DNA from: Chloroflexota bacterium
Lineage (GTDB): Bacteria > Chloroflexota > Anaerolineae > Promineifilales > Promineifilaceae
NCBI GenBank assembly: GCA_024278255.1
Contig: JAJRTP010000240.1
Span: forward strand, 1 to 8,078
DNA length: 8,078 nt
Reading direction: 5' to 3'
Shown here: in pieces, positions 5,748 to 8,078 of the stretch
How positions within the stretch are numbered: position 1 is the first letter of the stretch
Layout of the letters: the number at the start of each line of letters is the position of its first letter
The notes under the pieces: generated by a model
The model's input: the letters and a program-made list of their open reading frames with translations, nothing else
Databases searched by the model: none
Told to the model about the DNA's origin: nothing
Translations under genes and position numbers: made by a program

Positions 5748-7361
5748 ATGCGGGAAAAAGGAAAACGAATTATTGTTGTTGGGGTCAGCTATGCACTATT
5801 AGTGGTGTTAATGACCTACCCTTCTGTCACCCATCTTTCAGATCGGTTAATTGGCAACAACATTGATAACTGGATTTTTTACTGGAATAATTGGTGGACG
5901 CAGGAAGCTGTCCGTACCGGCCAAAGTTGGTTTTTCACAAAAGCCATTTTTGCCCCGGCCGGAACCAGCTTGATTGCCCATTCCCATTCATTGGCCAATT
6001 CTCTGGCCGCTATGGGGCTAACCCCTTTTGTAGGCAGTGTAGCCGCCTACAACCTGGTTATTCTCATTGGCCTTTGGTTAAGCGCCGTGGGCATGTTTTG
6101 GCTGGTCTGGGATATGACTAAACAGCCCGGCGCGGCTTTTTTGGCAGGGTTGATTTTTGCCTTTGCCCCCTACCATGTGTCCAAAGCCCTGGCGCAGGCT
6201 CATCTGGCTTCGATTCATTGGTGGCCGTTTTACATTTTGTTTTTACGCCGCGCCTGGCAGGGTTTACGCTGGCGGGATGTGCTGGCTGCGGCCGTTTTTG
6301 CCGCGCTCACGCTTTGGTCGGGGCTGCAATTAGGGCTGCTGTTGGGGGTGTGGACGGCCGTTTACCTCCTCTGGGTTCTCATAACGCAAAAAACAGAACG
6401 GGGGAAACGGCTGGTGCGGGTAACGGCCGTAGCCCTCCTCACCGCTTTGCTCAGTTTGCCCATCTTGTGGCCCATCCTCCAGAACCTCCAGACAGTAACC
6501 ACCCTGGCTTTTGATGAAGGCTTGAGTATGCAAACCGATCTGCTCGCCTACGGGGTTCCTCCCACCCTCCATCCCCTGTGGGGCCGGTACATGGTCTCTA
6601 TTTACGAAAAGTTTGTGGTCAATCGCGCTTTTATGCCTTATTTGGGGTTTACGGCCGTAGCCCTTGCCTTGTACGCTGTGTGGCGTCGTATGGCAGAAGC
6701 CTGGTTTTGGGGCGGCAGCGCTTTACTCTGGCTGCTGCTGGCCGCCGGCAACGCCCCCCGAATAAACGGCGTCATATACGAAGCGATCCCTTTGCCTTTC
6801 AAGTGGTTGGGGCCACTCTTCCCCCTGTCTGTCATTCGCTCGCCAGACCGGTTCAACCTGCTTTTGATCCTGTCATTGGCCGTGTTGGCCGGGCTGGGCG
6901 CGGCGGCGATTGAACAACGGGCGACGGCCGTTAAGCCAAACCATCTCAAAAAATGGCTGCTCATCCCCCTTGGCCTCCTCATCTTACTGGAATATGCCAT
7001 GATTCCGCTGCCCCAATGGGAATTGCCGCCCACCTCCCCATTTTTGGCCGAAGTAGCCCGCGATCCGGCCCAATTTAACGTGATTGAGTACCCGATGGGA
7101 TATGTTAACGCCAAGTTGTGGCTCTATTACCAGACCGTCCACGGCAAATCAACGGCCGAAGGGCACGTATCCCGCCTTTCGCCAGAGATATATGACACCA
7201 TTCTCACCCAGCCGTTACTGCGCACCTGGTATGATCGAGCCGAGTGGCCTCGCTTCCTGGACCCCAATCAAGCCCCCCCGCCAGACAACCTCTCTTTGAG
7301 CGCCTCGGCCCAGGCATTGCAGGATATGAATTTTCGCTACGTGTTTTTTCACAAACCGTAG
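5748..7361 (+). CDS. GT-C-like multi-pass membrane glycosyltransferase family protein, ended by an in-frame TAG
   Basis: This 537-aa membrane protein resembles GT-C fold (GT39/YfhO-like) glycosyltransferases, which transfer sugars from polyprenyl-phosphate donors at the outer face of the membrane. The first transmembrane helix is at about 8-26. It is followed by an external loop GNNIDNWIFYWNNWW (36-50), whose Asp40 is a candidate catalytic acid by position. About ten further hydrophobic spans follow, clearest near 100-121, 178-212, 222-242, 296-312, 319-333, 368-387 and 403-421. A conserved-looking VIRSPDRFNLL (362-372) precedes the last two spans. After 421 comes a soluble part with VIEYPMG (445-451). 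The chain stops at FRYVFFHKP, where relatives normally continue into ...VAVYDF-type strands; that continuation is present in the same frame after the TAG. The start at 5748 has only a weak GGATGG upstream. Acceptor and donor are unknown. Confidence 0.7.
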   Translation: MREKGKRIIVVGVSYALLVVLMTYPSVTHLSDRLIGNNIDNWIFYWNNWWTQEAVRTGQSWFFTKAIFAPAGTSLIAHSHSLANSLAAMGLTPFVGSVAAYNLVILIGLWLSAVGMFWLVWDMTKQPGAAFLAGLIFAFAPYHVSKALAQAHLASIHWWPFYILFLRRAWQGLRWRDVLAAAVFAALTLWSGLQLGLLLGVWTAVYLLWVLITQKTERGKRLVRVTAVALLTALLSLPILWPILQNLQTVTTLAFDEGLSMQTDLLAYGVPPTLHPLWGRYMVSIYEKFVVNRAFMPYLGFTAVALALYAVWRRMAEAWFWGGSALLWLLLAAGNAPRINGVIYEAIPLPFKWLGPLFPLSVIRSPDRFNLLLILSLAVLAGLGAAAIEQRATAVKPNHLKKWLLIPLGLLILLEYAMIPLPQWELPPTSPFLAEVARDPAQFNVIEYPMGYVNAKLWLYYQTVHGKSTAEGHVSRLSPEIYDTILTQPLLRTWYDRAEWPRFLDPNQAPPPDNLSLSASAQALQDMNFRYVFFHKP

Positions 7362-8078
7362 GCCAGCGCAGCAGAATCGGGCTTTTTTCAGGAAACGCTG
7401 CCATTTTTGCCCATTTTTCAGGATGAATCGCTGGCGGTATACGATTTCAACCAGCCGCGTCCCTGGCAGTACGGGGAGGCTATGAAACTGGATCAGGTAA
7501 CGATATTGGCGGCAACACCACAGTTGATGGATACGGCCGTTTCTTTGCAACTGGTAGCCCAATTAGACGAGTTACCCACTCCCGTATCCTGCCAAATCAG
7601 AATACAAGACCAGATAACCACGCTGAATTTGTTTAACGATCCCATCAATTGGCAGCCCGGCGACCTGGACTGGCCCACCGCGCAGTTACCCTTGCCCGGC
7701 AACCTTCCACCCGGCAGCTACCTTCTGGAAATAAAATGCGGCGCGAGTCAGTGGCAGCCATTACCAGACCAGCTATTCGTGTCCGAATCTGGTCACCTGG
7801 CTTTGATGCGACAGCCGCTCAATCTGGTTTGGGCCGATCAAATCGCCCTGCCCGGCATCCGCTGGTGGTGGGCCGGAGCAGATATGCACGTCGGGCTGTT
7901 GTGGCAAAGTTTGGCAGACGTCCCCCAGGATTACAAAGTTTTTGTCCACCTGTTAGACGAATCCGGGGCTGTGGTGCGCCAGTATGACGCCATGCCCTGC
8001 GCCTGGAACTGCCCCACTTCCCAATGGCAGGCCGGGCAATGGATTGAGGATGAAGCGGTCTTGTCTTTTGCCGGATTA
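7362..8078 (+). pseudogene. C-terminal continuation of the glycosyltransferase-like protein beyond the in-frame TAG (open to right edge)
   Basis: Directly after the TAG the same frame runs 239 codons to the window end with no further stop. It begins ASAAESGFFQETLPFLPIFQ, then DESLAVYDFNQPRPWQYG, which completes the interrupted domain. Further on it encodes a beta-rich module ending in HVGLLWQSLADVPQDYKVFV, then HLLDESGAVVRQYDAMP and TSQWQAGQWIEDE. This module looks like the extracytoplasmic domain I associate with the C-terminus of large Chloroflexota glycosyltransferases. Codon use and the ACGGCCGT motif (7533-7540) continue unchanged. No good independent start is seen: ATG at 7482 has GGGGAGG only 2 nt before it, too close for normal initiation, and it would begin mid-domain. 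The simplest reading is one gene with a nonsense mutation or a sequence error. A separately translated fragment or readthrough is less likely. Confidence 0.72.

Noticed and set aside
7359..7361. Pyrrolysine or reassigned UAG
   Set aside because: TAG ends mmsA and the phosphatase as a normal stop, and nothing in the window suggests amber-coding machinery.
7482..8078. A separate gene starting at ATG 7482
   Set aside because: The GGGGAGG is only 2 nt from the ATG, and initiation there would cut through the domain that begins upstream. The frame is continuous with the preceding gene except for one TAG.

Overview
The window reads like a bacterial chromosome of moderate GC, most likely a Chloroflexota (Anaerolineae-like) genome. 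The hints are the large membrane glycosyltransferase-like protein whose C-terminal part carries a VFVHLLD-type beta domain, and the long acidic tail on ribosomal protein S2. No rRNA or marker gene settles the taxonomy, so this is inference.

Layout. Five genes lie on the minus strand and are transcribed right to left: a PPP-type metallophosphatase (5577-4573), a LacI-family regulator (4452-3436), a CoA-acylating methylmalonate-semialdehyde dehydrogenase (mmsA, 3214-1745), ribosomal protein S2 (rpsB, 1484-234) and the first 69 codons of elongation factor Ts (tsf, from 208 off the left edge). rpsB-tsf is the classical translation operon; a good -10 and a leader of about 200 nt precede it. On the plus strand, diverging from the phosphatase, a GT-C-like multi-membrane-span gene starts at 5748. 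It is broken by an in-frame TAG at 7359-7361, after which the same frame stays open for 239 codons to the right edge and clearly encodes the rest of the protein.

Between genes. The gap between lacI-like and mmsA holds a 95-bp MITE-like element with 11-bp perfect terminal inverted repeats, an exact 8-bp target duplication and an internal 14-bp hairpin. It sits about 20 bp upstream of the mmsA start. The regulator has its own promoter overlapped by a perfect 14-bp palindrome with a central CG, the form expected of a LacI-family autoregulatory operator. The divergent gap at 5602-5747 holds two facing arrays of an 8-bp GTGGCARR repeat. No gene-free stretch exceeds 300 bases.

Across the whole window the palindromic octamer ACGGCCGT occurs 12 times, in all three codon frames and once outside genes. 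This is far more than composition predicts and looks like a genome-wide DNA-level motif comparable in concept to cyanobacterial HIP1.

How the genes relate. rpsB and tsf work together in translation. The LacI-type protein probably controls itself and possibly the neighbouring mmsA (valine or inositol degradation). The phosphatase and the membrane protein look like independent units. I see no defence, CRISPR, toxin or biosynthetic system here. The notable signals are the octamer, the MITE, the S2 tail repeat and the interrupted glycosyltransferase.
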